From: Arsenophonus sp052171895
GTDB lineage: Bacteria; Pseudomonadota; Gammaproteobacteria; Enterobacterales; Enterobacteriaceae
Assembly (NCBI GenBank): GCA_052171895.1
Contig: JBQMRN010000002.1
Location: 124,001 to 188,000 of the forward strand
Length of the DNA: 64,000 nt
Direction of reading: 5' to 3'
Positions within the stretch are counted from its first letter, which is position 1. The number at the start of each line of letters is the position of its first letter. The notes beneath the pieces were generated by a model. That model was not told the DNA's origin, made no database searches, and saw nothing but the letters and a program-made list of their open reading frames with translations. A program made the position numbers and the translations under genes. Positions 30,322-41,337 of this stretch are shown one piece after another.

Positions 30322-32160
30322 TTAAAATAATCGGTCAGTCAAACCACTTCGACGTTCCGTAGACCTCATTAACGCTTTAGCAAAAACATTACGATCAGCA
30401 TAAATCGTCAGGTGACTTTTTGCTCTGGTAATTGCGGTATAAATAAGCTCTCTACTAATAATAGTGGTAGAAATCGGCGCTAAAACCAATGCGGCATGTT
30501 CAAATTCTGATCCTTGAGATTTATGTACCGTCATAACAAAAGAAGTTTCATGCTGAGGCAAGCGACTTGGTTGTATTCTTTTTATTACTCCATTAGGTAA
30601 TTGAAAATAAGCTTTTAAACCTTGTTTACCATCCCGTAACATAATACCAATATCACCATTAAATAAATCAAGAGAAGGATCATTTTTGGTGATCATGATT
30701 GGGCGACCTTCATAGTTTTTACTCCAGCTATAGGCTTGCCGTCGAATACTTCCTTGACGATGTAAAAGCTGTTCTAACTTATCATTTAATTCTATAACAC
30801 CGTATGCTCCTTCTCTTAAAGCAGCTAATAATCGATAATGATTAAAATTACTTAAGATCTCTTCAGGATCTCGACCTGTTTTTATCATATCCAGATAGCA
30901 ACGGTAACATTCAGCAGTATCAAAAAGCAATTGAGCATATTTTTTAGGCGAATTAATTGAACAAAAAGTAATATCAGTATTTTTCTCTGCTAATAGTTGC
31001 TTAACATTTTTAATGTTAGCTTGGTTAATTGCAGTAGCAAGTCGACCAATTCCTGATTGAGCATCAAAACGGTAACTCTTTCGTAATAAGCAAATCCTAT
31101 CTTTAATCTCTGGTCCATCATTCGATATGAAATCAGATAAGTCACAACCTGTGATTTTAGTTAGTTGCGCCGATCTTTGTCGACTGTATCCCAATTTTGA
31201 AAAACGACAAAGATCGCCGAGGACAGCACCCGCTTCAACAGAACTTAATTGATCTTTATCACCTAGCAAAATAACACGCGCATGGCCAGGTAAAGCTTCA
31301 ATTAATCTAGCCATCATAGGCAGATCAATCATTGATGCTTCATCAATTATTAAAACATCTAACAAGAGTGGATTGTCTTTGTGATAACGGAATAACTTGC
31401 TATTGGATTGAGCGCCTAATAACCGATGCAGAGTCTGCGCTTGTTCTGGTATAACTAGATACTCATCGGCAGATAAATTCAGTTTTAATAATGCATTACT
31501 TAATGATTCTGTTAATCGAGCCGCCGCTTTCCCTGTCGGTGCAGTTAGCTGAATGATTAGCTTTTCATCACTTAATTGAACTAAAGTAGCTAATAAACGT
31601 GTTACTGTCATGGTTTTACCTGTACCAGGCCCACCAGAAATAACAGCAATCTGACTGGTTACTGCAACTGCAACAGCTATTTTTTGCCAATCTTGCCTTT
31701 TTGAGGATGTAAAAAAACCTGTTAAAATACTCGCTAAACGCTGTTCATCAACGGTTTCTAATAAATGGCGAGAAAAAAAATTAGCTACTAATCCTTCATC
31801 AGCCCACATTCTCTGAAAATAAAGTTTATTATCTGATAACACTAATGGTTTTGCTGCTGATTGCGATGGATCACAAACCGCATTAGATTGTTTAAGCTCA
31901 ATATAAATCCTGCTACTATTTGGTGCTCCTGCCATTTCCCAAAGCATAAAAGCTATTTCAGCCTGTCTACCTTCAAATAAATAGCCTGGTTGAAGCTTAT
32001 CAATAAATAAGCAAACATGCCCTGCTCGAGTTTCAGCGCTTAATATTGCAAATATTAATAATAATAACGGGTTTTCATCATCAGCTAACCGAATAGCAAG
32101 CTGTATATCTAAACAACTAAACAAATTAAGCTCAGCAGCTTGCTTTAGTAAAGTTAGCAT
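30322..32160 (-). CDS. recD: RecD, 5'-3' helicase subunit of exonuclease V (orphan)
   Basis: RecD is an SF1B helicase that normally works in the RecBCD enzyme at double-strand breaks. It is 612 residues (E. coli 608) without any interruption. Walker A is GGPGTGKT (176-183), Walker B DVLIIDEASMID, then LLGDKDQLSSVEAGAVLGDL (motif III), and near the C-terminus FVMTVHKSQGSEF and YTAITRAKSHL (motifs V and VI). The N-terminal RecB-binding domain is also present. The start codon overlaps the recB stop (TAATG at 32158-32162 read on the minus strand), the usual coupling. Yet recB is ruined along its full length and recC is not in the window, so the partner complex cannot form from this locus. Confidence 0.96.
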   Translation of the reverse strand: MLTLLKQAAELNLFSCLDIQLAIRLADDENPLLLLIFAILSAETRAGHVCLFIDKLQPGYLFEGRQAEIAFMLWEMAGAPNSSRIYIELKQSNAVCDPSQSAAKPLVLSDNKLYFQRMWADEGLVANFFSRHLLETVDEQRLASILTGFFTSSKRQDWQKIAVAVAVTSQIAVISGGPGTGKTMTVTRLLATLVQLSDEKLIIQLTAPTGKAAARLTESLSNALLKLNLSADEYLVIPEQAQTLHRLLGAQSNSKLFRYHKDNPLLLDVLIIDEASMIDLPMMARLIEALPGHARVILLGDKDQLSSVEAGAVLGDLCRFSKLGYSRQRSAQLTKITGCDLSDFISNDGPEIKDRICLLRKSYRFDAQSGIGRLATAINQANIKNVKQLLAEKNTDITFCSINSPKKYAQLLFDTAECYRCYLDMIKTGRDPEEILSNFNHYRLLAALREGAYGVIELNDKLEQLLHRQGSIRRQAYSWSKNYEGRPIMITKNDPSLDLFNGDIGIMLRDGKQGLKAYFQLPNGVIKRIQPSRLPQHETSFVMTVHKSQGSEFEHAALVLAPISTTIISRELIYTAITRAKSHLTIYADRNVFAKALMRSTERRSGLTDRLF

Positions 32161-35100
32161 TATTCCTCCTCACCTCGATTAGTTGCATTAAATAACTCAT
32201 CCAGGCTATTAATAAACGTATAAGTTAGAATAATATAATAATATCATAACCAGGATTTTTAGCATCACAAGCCCACCTAAAAAAGATAGATAACACCACT
32301 AAAATGCTTTTGATAATTATAATTAGGTAAACAATTTCGTAAATAATGATGCATCATAGCTAATGTGTAAAGCTGATACTGTAAATCATATCTATGATCA
32401 ATCATGGCATTTTGTATTGCCTTCCTCCTATTATACCGGAGCATTTTCCCTAACCAATTTAATTTATAATCAAACAAATAAATTTTGTCTTGCCAGCAAA
32501 AAAGCAAATCAATATAACTTTTTAAAACGCCCCTTACTGACTCAAAACTAAGTGGTTGACAACGTTGAGATAAAACATCTTACTTGATGGGTTAGCATTA
32601 TCTAATGGAGATGGCGATAAGAATTTTTCTATTGATAAATGAAATTGCATTTCATTTAATTGATACTCAGCCCTAAGCTTTGACAAGATAAAACTATCTT
32701 TAAGTAAATGGATCTCAAAATATTTATTAGGCATATTTTAAGAGCACCGCTGCCAAATCAGCGTAAAAATCGGATTGTTCTAATTTTTATGTAACCAAAG
32801 ATTTTTATAGATCTTGATTAAATCGCAGTAATTCCAACAGGGAATACATAAAAGTTCCTGCTGTGGTCTCTTTAGGAAAGGTATGAATACTCCTATCTGC
32901 TATTTCTCACCCTTGAACCAAGAAACTATTAACTTACGCATCAGCATCTATTTTAGGTGCGAAAGGTTGTATAGCAATCTCAATATTTATATCACTAACA
33001 GTAAACTTATCAGATAATGAATTCATATCATGATAGGTTAATCCTGAATAGCTACTAACCCAGCAGGTATTTTTGATCTGACCAATAAATTTTCGAGCCA
33101 ATAATTTTATGGATTTATTTGCTTTATGTGGTAGCAAGGAGGAGATAAGTTAATATCATTAATAGGTCTGATACTAATATTTTTACTCGCTAATCTCCCT
33201 AAAACTTTAGGTAATAAAGTTGAATCTATTTATCTTGTTTTGCCCATTTTGCAATAAGTAACCTAATACGCTTTGATGCAAACCAGTATCAGTACTTTCC
33301 TCACTAAGCCGACATTTTAGTAGAGGTTATATCAACCTACAATGATAAACTGACCGCATTAGTAAAACACTATATAGCAAAAAATCTTCTGCTAAAGGCT
33401 CTTCATTTAGCCAGCCTGATCCTCTCTTCATATTGAGTTAGATCAATGCATGTTTGAAATTATTATAGTCATTAAAAGTAGCCAATTTTTTAAGAATTGA
33501 CAGGCGAAAGGTAACCAAATAATCGGTTATTCTAAAGCTTAGATTTATGGATGATACTAATCCTAACCAAGTGACTATCACTCTCTAAACGTATTTTCTG
33601 ATTTTTTACTAAGGAATCTGCTGAGCTAAATCAGTGAACTAGAGCATGCTCACTTTCAATTTGTAATTTAGCTTCTTGCAACAATTCACTCAGATATATC
33701 AGATCCATCAAGCGTCTTTTAGCAGCTATATGATCATTAGTAGGTTTTCAGCAATTTGCTGGTTAATCATAATAGAGCTCGTAATTCATGTAAAATAGCA
33801 TGTCGCTACCAAATTAATAAATAATTGCTAAACTTTCAACCTGTATCTCCCACTGATTTTTATCCTAATTTAATTGCTCAATATCTTGTTCAGTTACCCA
33901 GATTAAATAACTAGGCAATGCATATACACACAGCGTTCGCTTCTTTCTAGTGAGAGCACGACTTGTAATAATCCTATTCTATCGCGCGCTTCCTTCCATC
34001 AGTAGAAAACGTTTTCTTTATTAGAAAGAAAAACTAACTAAACATTAAATTTACTTAACGCTTCTATTATCATTACTGCTTCACGATGGCTTCTAACTAA
34101 CACCATAATATCCGTAACCGTTACCAGCTGTTTGACATCACCTTGATATAACCAAGTTGTTTCATTCTCCTCTTCTTTAAGCTAATGATAAATTTGACTA
34201 GCACTGGTATAGGCCATCGTTTGTTGATAATCAAAGGTTAAAATAGTTTCTTTATCTAAATAACAAAATTTAAAGCTGATAATTTTGATGTTTTATGAAT
34301 AAACGGTAAATTCTCTTTTTAAGAGGCTGAATTAAATGTATTTAAACAGTATTTAGTTAAATAAAAACAGTTTTCTGCTGTGTAGACCTAATAGTTGATT
34401 ATTAGCCACAAGCCTAATTTTGTGAAGAACACCAATTAATATCAAAAGTATAATGTGATTTAATTTTATTTTTAGCTTTAATATAAGTAAAAATATCTGC
34501 TCTATAAAAAGGATAAATAGCTTATTTAGGATCGCCTATAAATAGCAAGCAACAATGATTATGCCACTGATAAATATGTTGAAAAATTTTTTTTGTTCTG
34601 GATCAGTATCTTGAAACTCATCAACTATAATAACGAGGTAACGATTGCGGATTGCTTCAGTAATCACTCTATACCTTCTACTTCAGTAATCACTTTCTAC
34701 CTTCTGTATGTAACTGTATGTAATTCCTGATCTAAATAACTTAATAAATCATTAAATCTAATCTTTCCTCTACCTCGTCTTTTTTCTTAACAATTATTTC
34801 GCGAAGATTAGTAATTTCTTTTGAAATAATAAGATCTTGTAATGTAAATTATTATTGCAATAAATGATTGATAGCAAAAAAACCTCATGTTCTGGTACAT
34901 TTTTGCCAAACGATGTTTTATCTATTAGTTTAAATTGCTAAAAACCTGGTAATTCTTTAGGTATTTTATAATTGACTCTTGCTGACCTACCTGCCCCACA
35001 AACTAGTGACAGTTTTTAACCAACTCGGTAAATTACAGTGACTATAACTACGTTTTATTGATACAGGAATCAGTAATTAAATCATGAGTTTGCTGAATTT

Positions 35101-35865
35101 AAAAACTATAAAACTTTTACTTTTTTTATTCTATCAATTAGGGTATAAAGCTGCTGCTTTATTGATTTAGCTTCAATGGGTTGATTAATAAAAGTCGGAA
35201 TATCGTCTTGTAAATAAGGCTTTATTCAGCTAAAAGTGCTTTTAGCATACTTTATTCTTTAATTATAACTTTTGATATAGAATAACCTAGTGGATAGTAG
35301 TTGCAGCGCTAAAAATCAGCAAAAGTCTGTTTCTGTAAGGTATGTTCATCTTTTATTATTAATTGCTCAAATAGCATGTCTAACTTAAAAGCATTATGGA
35401 CAAACATACATTAACGGAAGCCATGGATGGTATAAATCGCTTCCTTATCTTATCCATTTGACGTTCAGCAGCAAGTATAACCATTCAGCAGCCATGTTTT
35501 TATCTGAAAAAGATAAATAGCAATGTTCAGAATATTGAATTTTCATCAAAACCAATAAGCTATCTTTAATACAAGCCATTCTCATCTGATCAATATTGTA
35601 GCGAATATATGATCGTAGTTCATAGGTTATCGATTACCGCTTCAGTAAAAGTCATCACTAAAATCTCTTTAACAACTTAATTGGCAAAAACATGCATTTT
35701 TTACTAAAAACTTAATAACAATCGCAAATAGAGTAAAGCTATCGTATAGGTTTTTTCCTATTTTTGCTGAAGCTTATATCAATCGCTGGCCATAGAGAGT
35801 TAAACAATAAGGATCTAGCTGGTATAAGCTTGTATTCGCTTATTATTTACTTAGCATCTACCTCA
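32160..35865 (-). pseudogene. recB: RecB helicase-nuclease, pseudogene
   Basis: About 3.7 kb, close to the 3.5 kb of E. coli recB, with recognisable blocks in order on the minus strand: LYGQRLI near the start, a degraded Walker A (KIGKNL for GTGKTF), EILVMTFTEA near 35660, the ERQMD and YTIHGF block near 35450, and the nuclease domain IYLFDYKLNWLG, HRYDLQYQLYTLA, HFSGVIYLF at 32500-32280, ending FNATNRGEEE with its stop at 32160. Dozens of stops and frameshifts separate them. Old synteny ptrA-recB-recD is preserved. Confidence 0.88.
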
Positions 35866-35869
35866 AATG

Positions 35870-36183
35870 GAAAAATCTTTTGTATTCAGTCGTACTCGGA
35901 TAAGTGATCTATTCTTTTAATTAATCATAATCTTTTTTATTAAGATCTTTGTTAATAATTTCCAAAATAAAAGCTAAACCTGTTTCTTGCAAAACAACAC
36001 TTTTATAAAAAGTTAATAAATCTTTCTATATAACTATTTTTAATAGTTTTATTAATTTTTGCTATTAAAAGCAAAATTATTGGATGAAAATCATATAAGA
36101 AACAATCTACCTCTTCATAAAATTTTATGAGGGATGAAAGGATGATATTCTATTTCATTTCCCTCAATACTGCCTTTTTTATA
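35870..36183 (-). pseudogene. ptrA: Protease III (PtrA) C-terminal relic
   Basis: Directly upstream of recB, where E. coli has ptrA, the minus strand reads FYKSVVLQETGLAFILEI followed by a degraded Tyr/Trp-rich tail. This resembles the last 70 residues of PtrA (VVEPQGMAILSQISG). The rest of the gene is removed by an IS256 starting at 36184. The match is short and the call leans on synteny. Confidence 0.5.
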
Positions 36184-37546
36184 GAGTTATTAGCAAATCT
36201 ACTGTATGATGGTCAGGCTCCAGCTTAGCTCTGATGCTTCATGAATCTCTTCTTTACCCTTAAATTGGACGTTGTATATCACCAGGGTAAAACAGTAGGT
36301 CAATTCCCATTAGTCGGTTCTAGCTTTTCTGAGAAGAAGGGAGCAGCTTAGATACCATTGAAATGGTTGTTTTTTAAATCACAGTTCTTTGCATGTATCG
36401 CCAGGCTTCTTCGTAGCCTGACTGTTGCAAAAGTTGATTCAATTGAATTCGTCGTTTTTAATTGAAGCCGAATGTCCTGACGCGGAAGTCGTAGAATGCT
36501 AGCAGTTCTTCTTAATCTTTCTCCAGCTTCTTCATAACTGCAGAATATTTATCTAAAAACCTTCCTAACAAAACATCAAGGGCGTTATTAGCAGTATCAC
36601 GCCTTTTCGCTAGCCAGACCTTTATGTATGTAGTTCAGCCTTAACTTTCGGTTGCATGCCTTTATTGAATGCAAAGGCAGGACATTAGCTGTTTTGTGTA
36701 CCCAAAACAGCGTTGGTGCTGCATGTCCGGGGATATTTTGTCATTGCATTCTAAAAACTAAGCGCACTATCCATCCCCCGTAGGAATCCTAAGAGATACA
36801 GTTAAGTTACTCGCTTGCAGGCCATTGATAAGTTAAGCCCTGTTATGTTTTAACTCTTAATAACCATCTTAGAGCGCAACTAGGTTCTTATGTCTATGCT
36901 CAGTGACGTCGATAATGAGCAGACCAGGAAAAGATGATCTTCTTGCCTGACAGAGCTATATATGCAAGCTGCTAAGAAATAAACATAACGTGTATTACTT
37001 AAATCACGCAGATACCATTGCCTGTGGATCTTCAAGCCATTGCTGTTTCAGTTTTATAATGGTGTTACTGGCAAAAAGAACAACGTGCTTTTTCACCAAT
37101 AAGCGTGTCCCCTATGGCTTTATGAAAATCTCTGGAGAAGTAGAGAGATGCCTCACAGGTACAGCTATGGTATAGCAACTCTTCGCCACTTTTGCACGCC
37201 TCAGCTAAGGCGAAGGCGGTAGCAAGGAGCTGTTGTGAAGCATATTTTCGTTGCCGATGCGATCCCACTAACCTTAATGACCTTAATCTCAACATCGTCA
37301 ATACCAGTCTGTATATATAGTTAGCGGTTGTAAATAATTGTTACGGACGACGGGTTAATGACGCCAGTCGATAAAGCAGTGTTCAACATCTTGTTGCAGC
37401 ATAGTTTTAGCTCAACATCAATGTGGCGGTGGCTACTATAAGCTGGCTAGCACCATTACGGATAAGTTTATGAAATGGATCATAGGTAATATTTGATTTC
37501 GCGGATATCTGTAAGGTAGACTTTTCATGGCATATCATCTCTTATA
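36184..37546 (-). mobile_element. Dead IS256-family element next to pitA
   Basis: It starts with GAGTTATTAGCAAATCTAC and runs in minus orientation. The last 60-80 bp of the 5' end, including the terminal repeat, are missing where it meets the pitA stop codon at 37550. The transposase frames are broken. Confidence 0.78.
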
Positions 37547-37549
37547 TGT

Positions 37550-39037
37550 CTATATAAGTTTTAATGATATCCAGTAAAACAAAGCAGAAAGTATAATAGA
37601 AATAGGCAATGTAAATAACCAAGCCAGTAATATACTTTTAATTGTTTTAGGTTGTACACCACCATCAACAACCATTGTACCTGCTACAGAGGAAGATAAA
37701 ACTTGGGTTGTTGATACAGGCATACCAGTATAACTTGCAACACCAATGGAAACTGCAGCAGTAACTTGAGCAGAAACACCTTGTGCATAAGTCATATCTT
37801 TTTTACCAATTTTTTCACCGATCGTTATGGCAACACGTTGCCAACCAATCATAGTCCCTACAGAAAGCGCCAAAGCAACGGTAATAATAATCCACAGTGG
37901 AGCATACTCCACTGTATTAAGTAAATCGTTACTCAAGTTACGAAGAAAACGTGCATCCGAGAAGGGTGTCTCTGGTAGTTTAGCTACATCTAATGCTGTA
38001 TCAGATAAACACATTAATAATCGACGCATTTGATTACGCTGCTCAGGCTTTAATGCGGAATAACTTTGAATATCCATCAACATCAGTGATGTTTCTTTTA
38101 ACACAGTAATAAGACGTGAATTATCACAATAGAATTTCTCATCTAAAATTTCCAATTCAGACTCATGTTGTGAGGACTTATTAACAATATGTTTTAGCGC
38201 TGACTGATGCTCTTCATAATAATGTTGTAGATGCACTATCGCATCAATGGTACGCGTTATATCATAACCATTAGCATTCATATTAAGCACAAATCCGGCA
38301 GGTGTCACTCCAATTAACACCAGCATAATAAGACCAATACCCTTCTGACCATCATTAGCGCCATGGGAAAAACTGACGCCAACGGCAGATAAAATCAATG
38401 CAGTACGTGTCCAGAAAGGAGGTTTCCTTTTACCATTTTTCTTCTCTCGCTCAGCTGGTGTTAAATGAATACGACGACGTTTTTTCGTACCACTCCAATA
38501 GCGACGTAAAAAGAAAATTAGCAATCCGGCTATAACAAAACCAATAGCAGGAAAAAGAATGAGAGAAAGAAAAATTTCAATGACTTTTGGAATATTTAAT
38601 GCATCCAGTATAGAGGAGTCTGTCACTAATGCATTGGTTAAACCAACACCAATAATGGCGCCTATTAATGTATGTGAACTAGAAGCCGGTAATCCTAAAT
38701 ACCAAGTACCCAAATTCCAAATAATGGCTGCCAACAACATAGAAAAAACCATTGCCAGACCATGACCAGAACTTATATTTAATAAAAGATCTGTTGGTAA
38801 TAAATGCACAATAGCATAAGCAACACTCAAGCCACCTAAAATGACACCAAAAAAGTTAAAACAGCCAGCCATCACAACTGCAAATTGAGCTCGCATTGCT
38901 CGAGTGTAAATAACCGTTGCTACTGCATTTGCGGTATCATGGAAACCATTAATTGCTTCGTAAAATAGCACAAATAATAGCGCTAATGTTAATAACAGAG
39001 CGGTGTAAAAATCCAATTCAGTAAATAAATGTAGCAT
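37550..39037 (-). CDS. pitA: Low-affinity inorganic phosphate transporter PitA
   Basis: PitA is an inner-membrane symporter that takes up metal-phosphate complexes with protons. It is 495 residues (E. coli 499). About ten membrane segments are visible. Both copies of the family signature are kept: FYEAINGFHDTANAVATVIYTRA (about 25-47) and, in the second half, GVSAQVTAAVSIGVASYTGMPVSTTQVLSSS. SFSHGANDGQKGIGLIMLVL marks the second GxNDxxN-like repeat. A long hydrophilic loop separates the halves. The stop codon almost touches a truncated IS256, so insertion there stopped just short of the gene. It is intact and probably the main phosphate importer. Confidence 0.96.
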   Translation of the reverse strand: MLHLFTELDFYTALLLTLALLFVLFYEAINGFHDTANAVATVIYTRAMRAQFAVVMAGCFNFFGVILGGLSVAYAIVHLLPTDLLLNISSGHGLAMVFSMLLAAIIWNLGTWYLGLPASSSHTLIGAIIGVGLTNALVTDSSILDALNIPKVIEIFLSLILFPAIGFVIAGLLIFFLRRYWSGTKKRRRIHLTPAEREKKNGKRKPPFWTRTALILSAVGVSFSHGANDGQKGIGLIMLVLIGVTPAGFVLNMNANGYDITRTIDAIVHLQHYYEEHQSALKHIVNKSSQHESELEILDEKFYCDNSRLITVLKETSLMLMDIQSYSALKPEQRNQMRRLLMCLSDTALDVAKLPETPFSDARFLRNLSNDLLNTVEYAPLWIIITVALALSVGTMIGWQRVAITIGEKIGKKDMTYAQGVSAQVTAAVSIGVASYTGMPVSTTQVLSSSVAGTMVVDGGVQPKTIKSILLAWLFTLPISIILSALFYWISLKLI

Positions 39038-39203
39038 AAACCTTAAGCCAATTTGTTGAATATGAACTCAATACATTATCAGTGACAAAGGTTAGCGGTG
39101 GAAGCAAAATCTACATCTTTTTTGACTTTAATTGACAAAAAACAAATAAGTAAATATTCTTTACTTTCATTAAGTTAATAATATAAAAAATATCTGGATT
39201 TAT
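39038..39203. other. pitA upstream region
   Basis: About 165 bp before an IS1595 end. It presumably holds the pitA promoter, but no convincing -35/-10 pair stands out. Confidence 0.35.
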
Positions 39204-39475
39204 AGCTATGTTCACAAAGGTTATTGCTTTCTCGCAGAGAAATTTGTAGCCACATCTGTATTTCAATTTTTGTGGTTTCAAACAATCTTCTCATGGCAGA
39301 TAATTCGGTAAATAAAACGCGATCCTATACCATGGAATCTACTCAGCTATCCTTTTAATTGGTTGATATAACTGTTCATATTTTGAATATGGAATTCCTT
39401 ACCAATAACTCTCTAATTATTTAACCTTATTAAGCGAGGCGATAGTGACTAATTTCATACTTGCTGGCAAAGGTT
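39204..39475 (-). mobile_element. IS1595-family 3' end fragment
   Basis: This starts with the IS1595 repeat (AGCTATGTTCACAAAGG) and is about 270 bp long. It is cut at 39476 by an IS256 copy. Confidence 0.7.
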
Positions 39476-40867
39476 GAGTTATGCTCATTTTCTGGTGTAT
39501 GGGATTTTCGAGATGCTGACGTATCCTGCTGTCGATTGATTTCATAGATGATTTTAACAACAGAGAAATAATATACCAAAAATAGTCTACCATACATCTA
39601 TCCACAAAACCAGATATTACCTCTTATCCTTTGCATGAACTCATTCGTAATAGTGCCAGGCAGCTGGTAGATCCACCGCCGTTGAGGTTATAACATCGAA
39701 GTCATGCTGCGATAACATGCTAACGCTGCTTTGTCGATAGCCGTGCCATGCCGTCGTCCTTAACGATTATTTGCCAGAGCGAACTATACAGACTGGTATT
39801 GGCGATCTTGAAATTAAAGTACCTAAGGTCAAGGACCAAAGCAGCAATAGAATATGCTTCAATAGCTCGTTGCTACCACTTTATCTGAAGCGTATAAAAA
39901 CCTTGAAGAGTTGCTAGCATAGTTATACATGCTAAGCATCTCAACCAGTTATTTTCATGAAGCCCTGTTTGCGATTTTCGTTGAAAAACACATGGTCTCT
40001 TTATCAGTAGCATCAGCAGATTGAAACAAGTACAGCTTAAATCCCACAAGAACCATGGCCTGTGGGATTTAAGCTGTACGCGCTACGTTTATTTCTTATA
40101 CCAATGCCATAGATACTTTTCTCAGGAAAACTGATCGCTTTGCCTGCTGGTTATTGTCGGCGTCAGTGAGCATGAACGTAAGGAAACAGTTGCGCTCAAA
40201 GATGCTTATCTAGACTCAGAAGCGAAATAGGCAGAACTTCTTAAAATGGTCTTCGAGCGGCTTGGCTTAACCGTATATCCAATACTTGGCTATGTGAGAG
40301 AATGCCCTTGGTTTTTGGAATGCAATGGAAAAATATCTCTGGACAGCGGTACAAACGGTGTTGGGTACATAAAACAGCTTATGTGCTAGCCTCACCTCTC
40401 CAAAGGCATGCAACCGAAAGTTAAGGCTGAGCTGCGAGGGGGGGAGATCTCTGGCTAACAGGAGCCGCGATCTCGCTAATAAAGCCCTTGATGTTTTTTT
40501 AAAATTTTAGCTAAATATTCTGCAGCGATGAAGAGGCTGGAGAAAGATTGCAAAGAACTGCTGGCAGTCTACAACTTCCATTCCGCGCATAGACGTTAAT
40601 AAGAACGACAAATCCGATTGAATCGGTTTTTACGACAGTAAGACTACGAAGCCGATGTGCGAAGAACTGTGGTTTAAGGAAAACAACCCTTTAAATGGTA
40701 TTTAAGCTGCTAGAATCTGCTCAGAAAAGCTGAAATCAGCTAAAGGGATTTGAGCTGCTGATGATCATACTGATAAACAACATCTAATTTAAGGATGGAG
40801 AACAGATGCACGAAGCATCAAAATAAAACATAGCCTGACCGCCATACACCAGATTTGCTAATAACTC
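39476..40867 (+). mobile_element. Dead IS256-family element at the gltL N-terminal piece
   Basis: A copy with both ends (GAGTTATGCTCATTTTC; complement of GAGTTATTAGCAAATCTGG at 40867). The right flank TAATTGAT (40868-40875) is gltL sequence and matches the flank of the IS256 at 26370, not this element's own left flank. The left flank is IS1595 sequence. The transposase is broken. Confidence 0.85.
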
Positions 40868-41156
40868 TAATTGATAGCTGAGGAAATAGTTCAAAAAATT
40901 GAAATATCATACCGAGCTTATAGTGCAATTTAGCCAACTCTATCTTTTTATCATTAATAATTAATATTATCAATATATATTTCATCGCTTTAAATTGGTT
41001 TTAAGCTATTAATAGTTTTTATTAATGTTGATTTAGCTGAACCAGAGAGAGGCCACAAATGACGATAATTTTCCTTTTTTTGATATCCGTATCGAACAAT
41101 CAGAGCAAGCACCTGAAACTATCCATACCATTTAAAAACATTTTTAAAGAAATCAT
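40868..41156 (-). pseudogene. gltL: GltL, N-terminal piece
   Basis: The minus strand from an ATG at 41156 reads a degraded SLKNVFKWYG.FQVL, then SGSAKSTLIKTINSLKPI (Walker A, GSGKST now GSAKST), then INDKKIELAKLHYKLGMIFQFFELFPQLS. This is the first third of GltL. It ends at an IS256 exactly where the piece at 26369 resumes (S-I-I-E-N-L-T-L). Frameshifts lie near the start. gltI, gltJ and gltK, expected between lnt and gltL, are deleted. Confidence 0.88.
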
Positions 41157-41337
41157 TAATAGTCCTTTAGATAGCTAATTACATAAATCTATATAAATTA
41201 ATAAAAGTTCATTTTAACAAATGATAAATTTTTAAAATAAAAGAGATTATTAACTAAATTTAATAAAAATATCAATAAGCAAGATAAAACTGTATCATTG
41301 CTAGTTAAGATATGATGATTAATATATGCTAAATTAA
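41157..41337. other. lnt-gltL spacer, site of the gltIJK deletion
   Basis: In E. coli about 3 kb (gltI, gltJ, gltK) lie here. Only 180 bp of AT-rich sequence without recognisable coding content remain. Confidence 0.45.

Noticed and set aside
32277..32507. A small nuclease gene upstream of recD
   Set aside because: This is a surviving open stretch of the RecB nuclease domain inside the recB pseudogene.
37827..38033. Frames opposite pitA (also 38559-38765)
   Set aside because: Shadows of the real pitA gene on the other strand.
26370..40867. A genomic island carrying coaD, recD and pitA acquired by transfer
   Set aside because: All genes are core enterobacterial genes with the same base composition as their neighbours. 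IS256 recombination within the chromosome explains the block better than transfer.
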